Source: Oxyruncus cristatus | Lineage: Eukaryota > Chordata > Aves > Passeriformes > Cotingidae | Direction: 5' to 3' | Assembly (NCBI GenBank): GCA_013399855.1 | Contig: VXAY01002873.1 | Coordinates: 881,643-945,642, forward strand | DNA: 64,000 bases | Part shown: one piece after another, positions 51,573 to 64,000 of the stretch | Layout of the letters: every line of letters starts with the position of its first letter | How positions within the stretch are numbered: the stretch's first letter is position 1 | Made by a program: the position numbers and the translations under genes | The notes under the pieces: model-generated | The model's input: the letters and a program-made list of their open reading frames with translations, nothing else | What the model was told of the DNA's origin: nothing | The model's database searches: none

Positions 51573-53401
51573 AAGTGTTTTACTTTACCTGCTTCAGAGG
51601 AGTCCAGATGATCCAATTTTCCTCCTGATTAAGTTTTATTTTAAAAATATGTTAACAGTTCGACCTTTAAGAATCCATCCACATTTAAAGCAACAGGTAA
51701 CAAAATAATACACAACATTCTGTTAGCTATAAATTATTCCTGGAGATGTGAATAATATATATTTCTTTGTTTAAGACATGCTGTGATTTTATTTTTTTTA
51801 ATTCCACACTCATCTGATCCTTTCTTCCTGGAGTCAGTGCACCGAGCTGCACAACCAGCAGTTCCCAGAAGTAAGGCAATGTTACATAAAACCATGTCCT
51901 GCTTTGCTGCTCTCTCTCCTCCCTACAGAGTTCTCCCTGTGACAGAGAAGCACAGCAGACAGGACACACAGGGCTTAGCAGGAGTGGACCACAGATCTCT
52001 AGCCAGGAGCAGTGTCTAGTTGTACAAGAGTCATCACAAGAAAGAATTTAGGTTTCAAGGCAGACTCTCTCTTACTTGCAAACTCTATGTTTGTTTGACA
52101 GACTGTGAATAAGATTAACTTCATACCCAAACTCAGCCTCTGAATCTGTGCTTCTTGAATTCTTCTTTCTTTTACACAGTCCTTGGACACTGATGCTCCT
52201 GCCAACGTGAAGTGCCAGGTGAAGTTTGTGGGAATCAGGAAAGGGGGTGAACCTAAGTGTTCAAGAAGCAATCATTGCAGTATCAGATAGACCCCTGAGA
52301 GATTTCTGCCCTGGAAAGCACACTGGGAAGCACAGGACATATTTCAAAACAGAGTGCAGAGCAGGCTGAGCCAGTGAGTTTGGGAGGACTTGAAGGACAA
52401 AGGTAAATTGAAGCAAGGTCCCATACAACTACCTCTCGTATCTTTTGCAGGGAATTATCCAGCACCAACAATGTGCCCTACGTTCTTTGGAAGAGCTCTT
52501 CTTTGAAAGAACCAAGCAAGATGCTTTCTTCTCTCTTCATGCTTGGGTAGAGATAAAGAAGGGAATGGTGCAATAGTGTGGTCCACCCATTCACTTGTCC
52601 TTCCTTCTTATCCAAGAGCTTGAAATACTCACTCAGGAAATGGAAACTTCTAGGACAGCGCTCAGTCTTCTAAACTATCAGAAGCTTATATAGTACCCTG
52701 TCTTCTAAACTAGGTGGGAGTGTTTTTTACAGCTCTCTTAGAGGAATGTGGAGGAAAGAAAGTATAAAACACACTCATTCTGTATCTAAGAGGTACAGGG
52801 AGCAATGAATTCTGATCCTTGCTCTCTTTGAAACATGCATCAAATATAAAACTCGGCCAAGTTAAAGAGGGCAAAATCTGTCCTATCCCTAAGTATGTAT
52901 CCTAAGCAGTGTGTTGCTGTTTAAATATCTTTTGCATTTCTTTCTGTACAGTACTTCTTGTCCCGTAGCTGAAGCAGTCGAGTCTATGAGCAGCACACGG
53001 TGTGACTGTCAGGAAGCTTTTACAGGCATTAGGCAGTTGCAGGCTCAAGAACAAAACAAGTGCCTAAATCTGACTTCATCAGCAAGCATTCAAGGCAAGG
53101 GAAGGGTTGAGAGGAGGACCTTCTTGGCATTTTCTGATCTGTAGAGCAGTGGCAGGTGTGACTATTCTGAAAGGCAGTACATAGTTAATTACTTTATGAA
53201 GAGTGTCTGGAGCTGAAGAGAAAGAACTTTAGGCTTGCACATCTTTGGGAAGTACCAATGTTTTGTAAAAAGTTTATCCTAGAAGTTAAAATAGGGCAGC
53301 CAGTATTGCCCTCACACCCTTGGACAGGCTGAGACACTTTCTGAGACCTAGCAACTGAACCCTGAAGAAAAGCAAAGATACGCAGTGCTTCATTTCCAGA
53401 A

Positions 53402-53492
53402 GCACAGACATAAAATTCCAGAATGGTTTGGGTCATAAGGGGCCTTAAAAATCATCTAATTCCAGCCTCCTACCATGGGCAGGGACATAAGA
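53402..53492 (-). mobile_element. CR1 LINE 3' end, antisense
   Basis: Reverse complement of the CR1 3' end: 'CCAGAATGGTTTGGGTCATA', 'GGGGCCTTAAAAATCATCTA' and 'CTACCATGGGCAGGGACA'. Short and truncated. Confidence 0.88.
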
Positions 53493-53551
53493 GCTGTTGT
53501 TGGCAGGTAAATCCTGTTGTTCCTGAGGTGTTAATGCACACTAACAGTTTT

Positions 53552-53590
53552 GGGGGGGTGGGGGGGGGGAAACGACAACAAAAAAAAAAA
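53552..53590. repeat. G7-T-G10 run and adjacent poly(A)
   Basis: Seven G, one T and ten G, followed ten bases later by about eleven A. The G-run could fold into a G-quadruplex on the plus strand. No element is recognised around it. Confidence 0.85.
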
Positions 53591-55600
53591 CCAAAACATT
53601 TGGATCAGAGCATTGTTCAGGAGTTCAGCCACCTCTAGGTTTTTGTGACAGTCGAGTGAAAGTTTTTTCAGAGTTCAGGTCTGAGCATGGATCACCCCCA
53701 CTCTCCCCACCAAAATCCCTTTAGATGCCTGCAGCTATCTATAGAGGAAGTCATGCAAGTGCAGTGGGAGAGGATCTGTGTGTAAAACAGTCAAGGCTGA
53801 GAAGGTAAGAACTGCAACAGCCTTGTTCAGGGAGGATCTGCCCAGGCCTAGACTTGAGGCCTGAGCAGTTGTGGATGGCTGGTGTCTGGTAGGTGTGATG
53901 CTGTCACAAAACATCCTTTACTTTCAGCAAAACCCAGTCCTGTTTATGTGCTCTGACACCATTTTGCAGTGAGAACCGCTATGTAGTAAATGGGGTAGAT
54001 GCCAAAGAGTAATTTCGGAAACAGATGTGTTTCTGTCCCCTGAGAGGACGCAGTCACAGCCTGAGCTACCTGGGGGCTGCCCAGGGTTACTTTACACCCT
54101 CTCGGGCAGCAGGTGTCAGTGCAGAGCCACACAACAAGCGCCTCTCCTTGAGCCCTGCACCCCCTGCTATGCTTCCAGCCGCGGCTGTGTGGGTTCTCTA
54201 CCCAGTTTTCAAATAGCAACGATACCCGTGATGTGCTACAAATCTACTAACTTCATCCACAGCACATTCCTTGTTTAACAGTTCTGGTCTGGGACACGAG
54301 TGACATTCAGGGGGATCTGCAAGATGCTTTTTTGTGTGGTTACATATATTGGAAATGAAAACGTGCAAGTCATACTTCGAACCTGAACATCAGAGAGGAA
54401 CTGCACCCTATAGATTTCTCTGCTGTCAATGAAACAGTAGCTTCTGCCTGGCTGAGTACAACAGCTGAAGCTGCAGGGTTGGCTAAGAGCTTGAATCTGG
54501 TAGGTGCTGGGCACACCACAACAGTTTGTGACTGTGGTCTGAGACCAAATGGATTTAGATACCTCAAAAAGACAAGCCATATCCTGAATCAATGCAAATT
54601 CAGCTGCCTGAAAAAAAATACTACAGGTCAAAAAGCTGTAAGTGTAAAGATTCAAAAATGAAATATGTCTAGAAAAATACGTGTAACTTCAACTTGCTGT
54701 TCTTTTGATCTTGAAAGACCAGGCCGCCTTGGGACAGAACTGCCAACCATGGATACACCTATACTTTTAAATTAAAGTAAGTCCAGAGAGTAGAAAACCT
54801 AGCTCTGAAGCCAAATTGTATGAGCAAGGTCACATCCACACTGCTAGGCTAGGCTGGCCCCATCAACATCATGTAGCTCTTAGCCCTGGGTCTTCCCTTG
54901 GCTCTGTGCTGATGTTCCTGTGGACCCAAACTATAATTTCCATTTGTTTTCATTTTTAAATGTTTGCGGTAATACAAGGTCTGTGTTGCAGCCCCTAGAG
55001 CTCCAACAGCGTGGTACTGCAGGGTATGCTGCTGTCCCTGCAGTGCTGCACAGGGACATGGGGTCCCTGTCACACAGCCTGCAGCGTTGGGTGGCTGCAG
55101 AGGTGGGGGGGAAACCAAACCTGGCTCAGCTCCCACGAGTGGGAGCTCTCTGCAGTACAGCCCTTCCCCACAAACCACGTGGAGGCACTTTGTTGGTGTG
55201 GCCCAAATCAGAGCCAAGGAGTGAACTCAGCACTCAGCAGTGTGGACATCAGGAGTCCAATCCCTGGGTTCATGCCCTGGCCCTCTTTTTATCAAGCAGC
55301 ATAGATGCACATAGTCTTGCACTCTATGTATTTTTTCCAGCTGTCAATATCTATTTCAAATTTGTATTTCTTAGCATATAACTAATATCAATCCAATTTA
55401 TGGCTAGAAAAAAAGGTGGAATTTTACAATTTAATTCTGCACAATCAATGTTTAGTTGTGATTTGGTGATCGCTGAATTCAGTGGGAATATTTTTTGTCT
55501 GACAATGTACTAAAAGACCAAATACTTCATCACCTCATCCACAGTGATTACACAGTTACCCATGTACATTTTTTCTTGCCTTCTTTTTTTGTTTCTTTGA

Positions 55601-55632
55601 AATAAAATACACATGATATGCTATTTTTTATT
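55601..55632. terminator. Facing poly(A) signals (AATAAA plus; TTTATT = AATAAA minus)
   Basis: A plus-strand AATAAA at 55601-55606 and a minus-strand AATAAA (TTTATT at 55627-55632) lie 20 bp apart between convergent genes. The minus-strand signal is a candidate distal end for SLCO5A1, about 7.4 kb from its stop. Such hexamers are common by chance in AT-rich DNA. Confidence 0.25.
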
Positions 55633-55763
55633 TCCAAGTATCAAGTATTCAAGTTTGTTTCGTAAACACATGTTTACAACAGATGCTGACAGTAGATTTC
55701 ATTAAGTCATGGGTTATACAGCTTCAAAATTATTCTAAGGTCTGCTGAGAAATAAATACCAAT

Positions 55764-55781
55764 TAAAAAAAAAAAAAAAAA
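55764..55781. repeat. poly(A) run
   Basis: About 18 consecutive A residues in AT-rich intergenic DNA. Confidence 0.85.
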
Positions 55782-58099
55782 CCATACAGAAGCTTAAAGT
55801 ATGCAAAAAAACCAGCATAAACCAATTATTCTCTTTTTACCACAGCACAGCACCCACACACTCATACGGTCAGACATACTCTACAAATTTCCTTAATACT
55901 CTACACATTTGGTTAATGATGAGTTTTTTAAAACTAACCAGTTACAGGCAGTGTGCCCACTCCATGCTCTTAGGATACTACCCAGACTATTGCTGTTCTG
56001 CGTAAGTCATTTGGTAGAGGTACGCACTGCAGCCAAGGGCAAAACTCCCACGTGCTCCACCGGGGAAAAGAACAGGTCTTCTTTTGAGGAAAGCCTTCAG
56101 CTAACCATGGATCTCACTGACACAAAATTATTTTCTTCTCTTTTTTATTGAAACTCAGCTCTGGATCATTTTGTACTTCTTGTGTGTTTGTTTTATTTTG
56201 AAACTTCCCTCCACAATTTCAAATACAGAGTTTCTTACAGAGGTAAAATTTCTGGCCTGTCAGCCAGAAGTGTAATTGGTGCTATTAGTACTCTTAGTAC
56301 TATTTAGAATACAAATACCTGTTCTGCATGAGTAGTCCAGGCACAATAACACAAAATAATTACTGTTCAGAATTCAAAATGGGAGAGGAAAAATTTCGTG
56401 TTCAAGATTTTAAGCCCCAAACCCTCTGTTTTAAAACTGTAGCTCACCTCAAAGTCAATCAGATTTGGCCTTTTCCCACGGCTAGAGATAGAATTTACTC
56501 TTATTCCACCCCTCCTTTCTGGTATTCCATGAAAGAACATTCATATTTCAGATCTGAATCCTTACTAACATTGCTTGGTTAAGGGGTGCCAGAATTTAGC
56601 CCAATGTTTCTTGTCATTACTACAGAATTTATATTTAGCCTTTGCTTAAGAAAAGCAACTAAATAAAGTAATATGCTGCAGCAGGATGAATACATTCTAC
56701 ATGAGATTTCTGTGGCCTGTATAGCTTCTACCTTAGCTATTAGTGCTGGGCCAAATCCTACACTGCCTCCTGAAATTACTCTCCCACAGAAAAGCTAGGT
56801 AGGAATTGGCCCACCAGGAATTACAAACACTGTCTTTGCTGGAACAATCCAGACTTTAAGAACAAAAAAACATGCAGCTGCATCACTGACATGCCTTGAA
56901 TATGTCACTTAAGTCATAGTGAATACATCATAAAATACTTCAGTACCTATTAGCACCACAGTGTTGTTTAGTCATTTGTCCAAAGATTATCAAGCTGTCT
57001 TACCCTTCTCAAGGTGAACAATGTCTTGGATGCTTTTTGTAGCCCTTCATGAATTCCACAGCTTTTCACCTATTCTATGTAACGAACAAAACATTGTTAC
57101 AGAATAACATTGTGACAACTGGTTTGAGATTGAGAAACTAAGAAAATATAGTACACACAATGGGTAGTGCCATAATTAGAACAGTAGAATACAACCTCGA
57201 TAAATAAGCATCTATTTTGTAACACTTGAAGTCAAGAAAACTTTGGAGCTAATTTGAAATTGCAGAGCTATTTCTTTGTTTAAAAGGCTGTAATAATTAG
57301 GGGAAAAAAGCTTATCTTAAGGACTGGAGGGGCAACTGCTAAAAACCACAGGCATTAACTGTAGTTTAATGTCATGGATACGGCTACTGGATATGGGTAA
57401 CTCTGTGACAATGTTCACATGTAACCTTTTCGAATTGTTCTTTGTAAAACAAGACAGTAAAAGAAAAAAAGAAAGCCCTACTTCTCTACCACCATTATGT
57501 TGACTGCCCATCTTCTAAGCACTTTGAAGTCATAAAAGTGTCCATAAAATCAAGTCCAGTATGTGAAGAACCTGAAATGTGTTGATACAGGTTTAATCTA
57601 CAAGGCGCAAACACTCAGTCCAAAGCAATGGTGATTCAGATCACAGTCCAGGTAAATCTCTGTTACCAGGTATTTTAAGCCCTTGGAAAGGAACCACAGC
57701 TGGATGGATTCAGCTGGGAGAAGCCAGATACTGAAGCAATGCAGCATGGCATCTCCTATGCCATTAAAAAAGACACATTATTGAGAAAACAGAAAAGAAT
57801 AAATTTGTGTAGGAAGTTTTTTGTATTTGATCTCTGAAAATATTAGTAGTAACCAGTGAATAGAGTATAAAAGCTAAACAAGCACTTGCGAAAGCTCCAA
57901 CTTGGTAAATTGCAACGCAAGGTATGGCCCAGTTTTTCAGCCTCAACATTGGACTGATGAGGCTGAGAATCTGGCTCCAAAATAGCAGTAAGACACTTTG
58001 GACCTATTTATTTATCTTCAGTTTTATGTCAATAGAACACCATGAAGAGCTGTGGTATTACACACACAGGCAGTGTAGTAAGGCAGCAATTATTCGGGC

Positions 58100-58122
58100 C
58101 TTTTGGGGCAAAACCCCAAAAG
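58100..58122. repeat. Perfect 9-bp inverted repeat, 5-nt loop
   Basis: CTTTTGGGG, a five-base spacer (CAAAA) and CCCCAAAAG form a perfect stem-loop. It could be a structural RNA element if transcribed, or chance. Confidence 0.8.
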
Positions 58123-61100
58123 AACAGCACAGAAGGTGCTGACCCCTCTCCCAGACATGCTCTCTGGAGTTACACTGAGCAGGCAGTGCTCTGCTCCACT
58201 TGTGCGGGCTGTTGAAAATCTGTCACCTCAACCTCTAGGTCCAAATTCAGTGAAAGGGCTCAATTCAAACTTACAGCATCACTTGAGAAATTTCATTGGC
58301 CCTAAGGTCAGAAAGATGCCCTTACTTAATCTATCTCCCCACGTAACACACAGGTTTTCAGCCAGATATTCATAAAATAGGTGAATGGCTGGAAGAACTA
58401 GAATGTGTCTTAGAGCATGTCCAAAAAATATTTTTTATTTGAAATCTATCTGAAAATGAAAACTTTTCTCCATTGCCAGATACATAAGTAGCCGCACGTG
58501 AATGCCACAGGAGAGTACTCAAGTGCTACTTTGTGCTATTCTGGTTACAATTATCACTAAACCCATGGGGAAAAAGCTCATCATGGAAACCACTCGGTAA
58601 AGGAATTCCTTTTTTAATGCAGATGGGATTCAGTCCTGTACTTACATACATGCGTCATTTTTAAGTGCATTACTTGAGTATATAAATTTACACATATATT
58701 AAAGTGTTCTGCTGGATCAGAGCCATAATGAATTAATGGTTAATACCACAAATTAATAAGCTATATTAAAAAAAACCCAAACAAACGTATTTTTGAAAAC
58801 ACTAAACTCAAGTGTTTGTAACTAGTTTAGGCCTTTCAAACTTACATTTCTAATACCTAGTAGGAGATCTGTGCCCCTACTTTTCTTGCATAACAGCAAG
58901 TTCTGAGAAACTGCATGTTACTACACACACTTTTAAAGATACATAGGCTGGCCAAAGAACTGAAAGTTTCCAAATAAATGTAAATGGCACCATAATATTC
59001 AACGTTTCTTGCAGCTGCTCACACTGTACTGAAAGGATATAAAATGTCACCACTTCCAAATTATACGCTTTTATGTCCAGTATGCTCATAGAGAAGAAGG
59101 GGAACCAAAACCACAGGGCTTTTGCCTAAAACTGGAAACACTGAGTCCCACTCTCGAGATTATTCCAGACCCACAAAGATCTATGAACCACCTCCAGAGG
59201 GTGCTGCACTCATGAGCACCCAAGGCCAGGGCTACACATTTACCATTCTGAAGTCTTCTCCTTTTTGAGGAAACAAGGATGAACGGGATGCTATGCAGGG
59301 ACCATTACCTGTTCAGTCAAGTCCATATATTTGGGCTACTTCTCCTCTCATGTTCCTCACTCTAAATTAAACCAGGAATAAGCGGTGTAAGAGGGAATTG
59401 GTCTGTGCCTGTGATGGCATGATGGCACTTTGTGGACCTGTAGTTAATTGTTGCTCCATATTACCACTGGCTGGTTAAGTGCAGGTAGGTGACCTGGGTT
59501 TGCTACCAACAGCAGCCTGCGGGTGAGCAGGACACCTGCTTGACCTTTTCTTGTACTTGTTGCTACCAAACCTCATGTATTTTGCGGTAGAGAGGGAAGG
59601 TGGCAGAAATTAATGGAATTTTATATTCTATGGTGAGAGGATTTCACAGGAGGAAGACAGCATGGGCCCCTTCCCTGGATCATAGGCAAAGTTCTGTCTT
59701 AGTTGCTGTGAAGTCGGTTTAGCACCACATGCCAATCATGACTACTGCTAGGGAGACACTCAATTCCTCTGGCAATTCTGCTTCCTTCAGCAATGACAAC
59801 CTCAGAAAACAGTGTTTGTTCAGCAGGTCTCAATCCATATTTCAGTCAGTTACAATGTTGGAGTTGACTTCTCTAGGAAGTTAATGTGTTTCCCCTACAT
59901 GCCTTTATTGGTCTAGTTTAAACTGTTACAGCTTACTCACAAATAAACCCTCCTTCAGGAATGAATCAAAAACTGGCCACAGTTTGGGTTTTCTTTCCTT
60001 TAGAGGATGCTGATTTAATTAAAAGATTTTGTAGAAATTCACTCGAATTGTCAAAATTATCTATATCCAAAAATAGTAACAAATTTGTTTGAGAAGTAAA
60101 GAATTTTGTTTTGCATATAATTTTCAAAGAAAAATTAAAAAGGTATTGAAAGGCCTTTTCAGTATTTCCAAAGTTAACATCTTTCCTTCCACATTCCAGT
60201 TTCTCAAACATTTCAAAATATGAATCTTTTTAGAAGTTGAAGGGTCAGGATTTCCTAAAAAAATCAGTGGTCTCCATCTCATCAAGCTCTGAATTCCTTT
60301 GAAATAAGCTCAGAAGCAGCAGCAGCTGCAGATGTGTCACTTCTCTCACTCTTATTCTTTGGCATCAGTGCCATCAGTTCCTGACAATCCTAATCTGCTC
60401 TCTGTTGTTATTCACATGGAACAGAAGTGGCACACAAGGTATGAAACAGAAAAGATCAGGATAGATGATTCATCTCTAGTCTTTTACAATTCCCTAAGTG
60501 CTCTGTTTCTGAGGTATTTGTAAAGATTGTCACTCTTCACCTCACCCCATGATCATTAAAATGGGGAAGTGATTAAAATGGATGGGTGATGGGCTGCAAT
60601 TACACTTAGTTCTACTACTTTGCCTCAAATTTTGTCATGGCAGGAAATTCCTGGTGCAACAAGTATTTGAAACTGGTGCAAAAGGAAACATTTATGTCAT
60701 CTATTCTGATTTCCTATAGCAAAAAAAAAAAAATTATACCCAACACCTTTGAGCCAAGGAAATTTATTTCTCAGGATAAGAAGTGTAGAAGCCAACACCT
60801 CAGGTGGCATGTGCTGACTGAGGACGCATATCTGGTCGCTGCATAAGAGACAAAAACATTCTCAGGCTTTACCCCAAAAACCTGTTAATATGGACAGAAT
60901 ACTAGGAAATTATCAAAACAATATTCCTCTGTGTTGTAGTTAAGGGTAGAAAAATCTAAGTCTGCATACAGAAATTGTTACAAACTACATAAATGGACTT
61001 AGACATTCTGAAATAAGCAGCCACCATCCCAAGCAGGGCAAGCAGCCCTGTGAGTAGTCCCATGTGCTGCTCAAGAAGAACCAGGAGATGACAAAAGGCA

Positions 61101-63052
61101 GTCAGCAAAGGTGGAGAGGGAAATCTACTCTTCCCAGGACAACTCAGTGGATGCCAAGGAGAGTACTGCCTTTAATTTCAAGGACTTGGTTCCATATAAT
61201 GTTTGATCAATTTACATATTATAAACTGAAAAATTAAATCAGGAATAACTGTTCAAAAATATGTAGAAATTCTGCTCTATGTATTTTCACACAAGCTCTC
61301 TACATGGCAAAATCCAAACCTGACTATCACTGAGTCATCTGTAAAGACTGCTTTTAATTTCCTACACTTCTAAGACTTCCCCTACAGGGTACAATACAGC
61401 TTTGACTTCCTAGTGTCCACCAGAAATCACTCTCTGCCCTTTGAGACATCATTAGTACATCACAAGCATGGCACTACAGAGCCTTCAGAACAAGAAATGA
61501 AATGCCAAGCAAATTTGATTAGAAAGTCTCAGCATCTCTCAGGGAGAAAACACATTACAGTAATTTGGAATAGGCAAAGGCCACAGCACGTCTTGTGAGT
61601 CCACACTTGTTGATAATTTCTATTCTTAGCTCTTCTCCTGGAAGGCCAAAGGAGAGATAAACTCATCCTTTGCCTTCACAGAAGCTTCCAATGAAGTTGA
61701 GAAAAGGAAAGGCAGCCACATGTGGGACAAACCACAAAGCCAGGACCTCCAGACCTGTGCCACCAGCCTGCCCAGCACAGGGCAGCTGCAGAGGCAGAGG
61801 TGTGGCAGATATGAGAGGGTCTGAACTGGAACTTCCTCCCCAGCTGTCCTGGATGGTAGGGTGCACAGTGCTCCAGCGGTGCCAGGAGAGGAGGGAGAGC
61901 CTTGTACCCAGCACCACAACGGGCAGGCTGCTCTCAGCCCTCTTGAAGGGTTTCTCTACTCGCTCCTGCATCAGGTGCAAACAGCACTACCCTGAACTGT
62001 GTGACACAGCTGGCTGCAAGGGACCCGTCAGGTCCCAGACCACCACCAGACCCGAGACAAGGCCATTAGCTCCCCCTCGGGACTTTTCCACTGAAGCCCA
62101 TATACAAAATTCTGAAGGACAACCAAACTCTTCCTATCAAGCTATAACTGGCTGTTTTTTTCTTCAGGAAAGTATGGATTTGGTGCTAGTAACAACCACC
62201 CAAATGACATTACAGAAACGTGCACATATCCGCTCTGGTGTGTGTGTATGATTCCTACATCTTAATGTTACTATAAATTAATACTGAAGTTTTTTACTTC
62301 AAGCATTAAACTTTCCTAGCCTGTGTACTTTGTGAAGAATGACTACATGCCATCAAATGAAAATTAATGCACATTTTGACAGGATAAAGATGTTACAACT
62401 CAATATTTGCAAATGTTACCTGATGTATAACTCTTGTATGGCTTGACATGTTATTAACAGTACTTTAAACCTTATGTTATTTTTTAATTTAATGATTATG
62501 CCTGAAAATAGCCCCTTTCAAATTCAGTTGCAGTAATGTCTTTAAAAGCAAACTTTAAACTTATTTTGCTGCACATACAATTATCCAAATAAGTTGCATA
62601 GTTAAATAAGTTCAGTTGTGCTTCATAGCAGAACTCACAGTAACTACTCTCTTAAAAATACAATTTGTAGATATGAAGTTGACAATACATTTAAGCATTC
62701 TTGTGAGTCTAGACACCAACAGTATGAGTTTTTGTCAGTCTTCCACTGACTTCTGCTGTTCATAACACCTCATCTTTACAATGATATTAGATCAGAGCAC
62801 AGACATCTAATGGACACATCTGAAATAATTACAAACACCATTTTTAAAACTCCATTGTTGGGAGGGAAGGAATAAGAACTTGGGTTGGTTTGAGGTATCC
62901 AGCCCTCAGGAACATATTATGGTTGTTTGCATCAAGCTTTGTTGGTTTTATCACGTTACATTTAGATTAAAAATAGAAGGCACAGGTGTTTTACAAGGCG
63001 CCGTAATTAAGTCAACCAACAAAATTAAATATTACATTACCAAGCCAGGGGT

Positions 63053-63498
63053 CTATATCTCAGCAGTGACTTCTTCCAACACATTTTCATTTGAGGAATT
63101 TATTGCTTCTGAAAAAGGGCCGGGGTATGTCTGTTCTAAGCAGTTCATTCCTTGTGCCACATTGGTGTCTCCTCGGGAACTGAAGGTAGGGCAGGATCTA
63201 GTCCGTGCATAGTTTTGCTGGGGTCCAGCTTGTCCAACCATTTCACTCACAGTGTTCACCAGGGAAGCCCTCCATCTCTGTCTCTGCTGTTGTTCTTCTT
63301 TACACTTGATGGAATACCAGGCCAGGAAAATAAAAAGGAATCCCACGAACTTGAGAGCAGCTGCCAACCCAAAGTAGACAAAACGAAAGGAGGTGACATC
63401 GTATTCCCAGCAAGATCCTTGTACGCCGCAATCCTGTTGCCAAAGCATGCATGTGGTGTCAATAACAGCCCCAAAATAAATTGGAGTGGGAATGTAAG
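63053..63498 (-). CDS. SLCO5A1: SLCO5A1 last coding exon
   Basis: On the minus strand the exon follows the acceptor TTTTTATTTCAG. It completes one codon and then encodes 147 residues and a stop. It reads YIPTPIYFGAVIDTTCMLW, QQDCGVQGSCWEYDVTSFRF and VYFGLAAALKFVGFLFIFLA, followed by WYSIKCKEEQQQRQ and a Ser-rich cytoplasmic tail. The PTPIYFGAVID motif, the Cys cluster and the final transmembrane helix (FVYFGLAAALKFVGFLFIFL) identify an organic anion transporting polypeptide. The match to remembered SLCO5A1 is close through the membrane part, while the tail diverges after WYSIK. The protein is a plasma-membrane orphan solute carrier. The open frame continues into the intron to 63592 but is not coding there. 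Confidence 0.95.
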
Positions 63499-64000
63499 CT
63501 GAAATAAAAATAGCAAGTGAAATAATATGTGTTAGCACATTGTGGAAAACTCCTAAAGAAACTATACGCCTTAGCCAAACAGTGTAGGTCAAAAACTTTT
63601 GAGATTTCTACACTGCTGCTCTTACATGAAATGTAAAACATGGAAACCTGGTCAGCCAATCTTGCCACCAACACTACTTTATACACATGAAACCTACCAC
63701 AAATGGGAGAGAATTCAAACGAAGAAGACAATGCAGCAGCACCTTACAACAGGTACTGCTTCAATCTGCTGTCCCCAGACAGCTTTTGAACTACATTCCC
63801 CTCAAAGAAAATTCAGTTTTGCTCTCAGGAAGTAAAACATGGAAGAGGCTCAAATACATTATCTCGGTAGCATTACTTGCTGAACTTCCACTGCCCATGA
63901 GCTGGGAAAGGTGCTGCTTTCAGATTAAGGAGAAAAAGCACCAAAGACCACAAAAAGCTTCTCTTACTGAAGATGGATGGAAGTGGTGGGACCACTAGGA
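63499..64000 (-). other. SLCO5A1 intron (partial)
   Basis: Sequence upstream, on the minus strand, of the last coding exon. No other exon is recognised before the window ends. Confidence 0.8.

Larger units (their letters stand above)
49230..51590 (+). other. SULF1 3' UTR
   Basis: Sequence downstream of the SULF1 stop, AT-rich beyond 50022. The first 793 nt are the open frame described separately. The rest shows no CR1 element. The end is placed just after the second poly(A) signal (51567). Confidence 0.75.
51591..63052. other. Convergent intergenic region; right part probably SLCO5A1 3' UTR
   Basis: Between the tail-to-tail SULF1 and SLCO5A1. It holds one CR1 fragment (53402-53492), a G-run plus poly(A) near 53552-53590, two facing poly(A) signals near 55601-55632 and a short hairpin at 58100. 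The longest open frame, 61670-62251 on the plus strand, has no recognisable feature and is antisense to the presumed SLCO5A1 3' UTR. How far that UTR extends is not visible. Confidence 0.6.

Noticed and set aside
61670..62251. 193-codon plus-strand ORF near SLCO5A1
   Set aside because: It has no recognisable domain, overlaps similar-length minus-strand frames in a GC-richer patch, and lies antisense to the probable 3' UTR. More likely chance.

Overview
This is vertebrate nuclear DNA, almost certainly from a bird. The evidence is split genes with GT-AG introns, repeated truncated copies of the avian CR1 LINE, one solo LTR of an avian endogenous retrovirus type, and exons that match my memory of quail/chicken Sulf1 more closely than mammalian SULF1.

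Layout. Positions 1-19263 hold no exon I can recognise and are probably intron or flanking DNA of SULF1. This stretch carries CR1 fragments, a small CpG-dense patch, two AT-rich stretches that resemble non-coding regulatory DNA, a polypyrimidine/CAG/GTAATT signal and, just before the first exon, a broken minus-strand protein-like remnant. From 19264 to 49229 lie the last 15 coding exons of SULF1 on the plus strand. SULF1 is extracellular sulfatase Sulf-1, a heparan sulfate 6-O-endosulfatase. These exons encode about 622 residues: the end of the catalytic domain, the hydrophilic heparan-sulfate-binding domain and the C-terminal domain. The first ~250 residues, including the formylglycine cysteine, lie outside the window. 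The 3' UTR runs to a probable poly(A) signal at 51567. From about 51.6 kb to 63.05 kb there is no gene I recognise, and part of this is probably the 3' UTR of the next gene. At 63053-63498 the minus strand carries the last coding exon of SLCO5A1, an organic anion transporter family member. SULF1 and SLCO5A1 are therefore tail to tail, as in other vertebrates.

The most interesting object is a 269-codon ORF (49213-50022) in the SULF1 terminal exon. Its ATG lies inside the last codons of SULF1, in the +1 frame, and overlaps the SULF1 stop by 17 nt. The penultimate exon is only 34 nt (43969-44002). Skipping it joins the upstream SULF1 frame directly, with no stop, to this ORF and would replace the normal tail with about 274 residues. 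The sequence can thus be read as a two-ORF mRNA, or as a splice switch that adds a long C-terminal extension. I worked out phases and lengths by hand; expression and conservation remain to be tested.

All exon borders were set from splice consensus, reading phase (all 15 exons are phase-consistent) and comparison with the SULF1 protein as remembered. Repeat borders are approximate.
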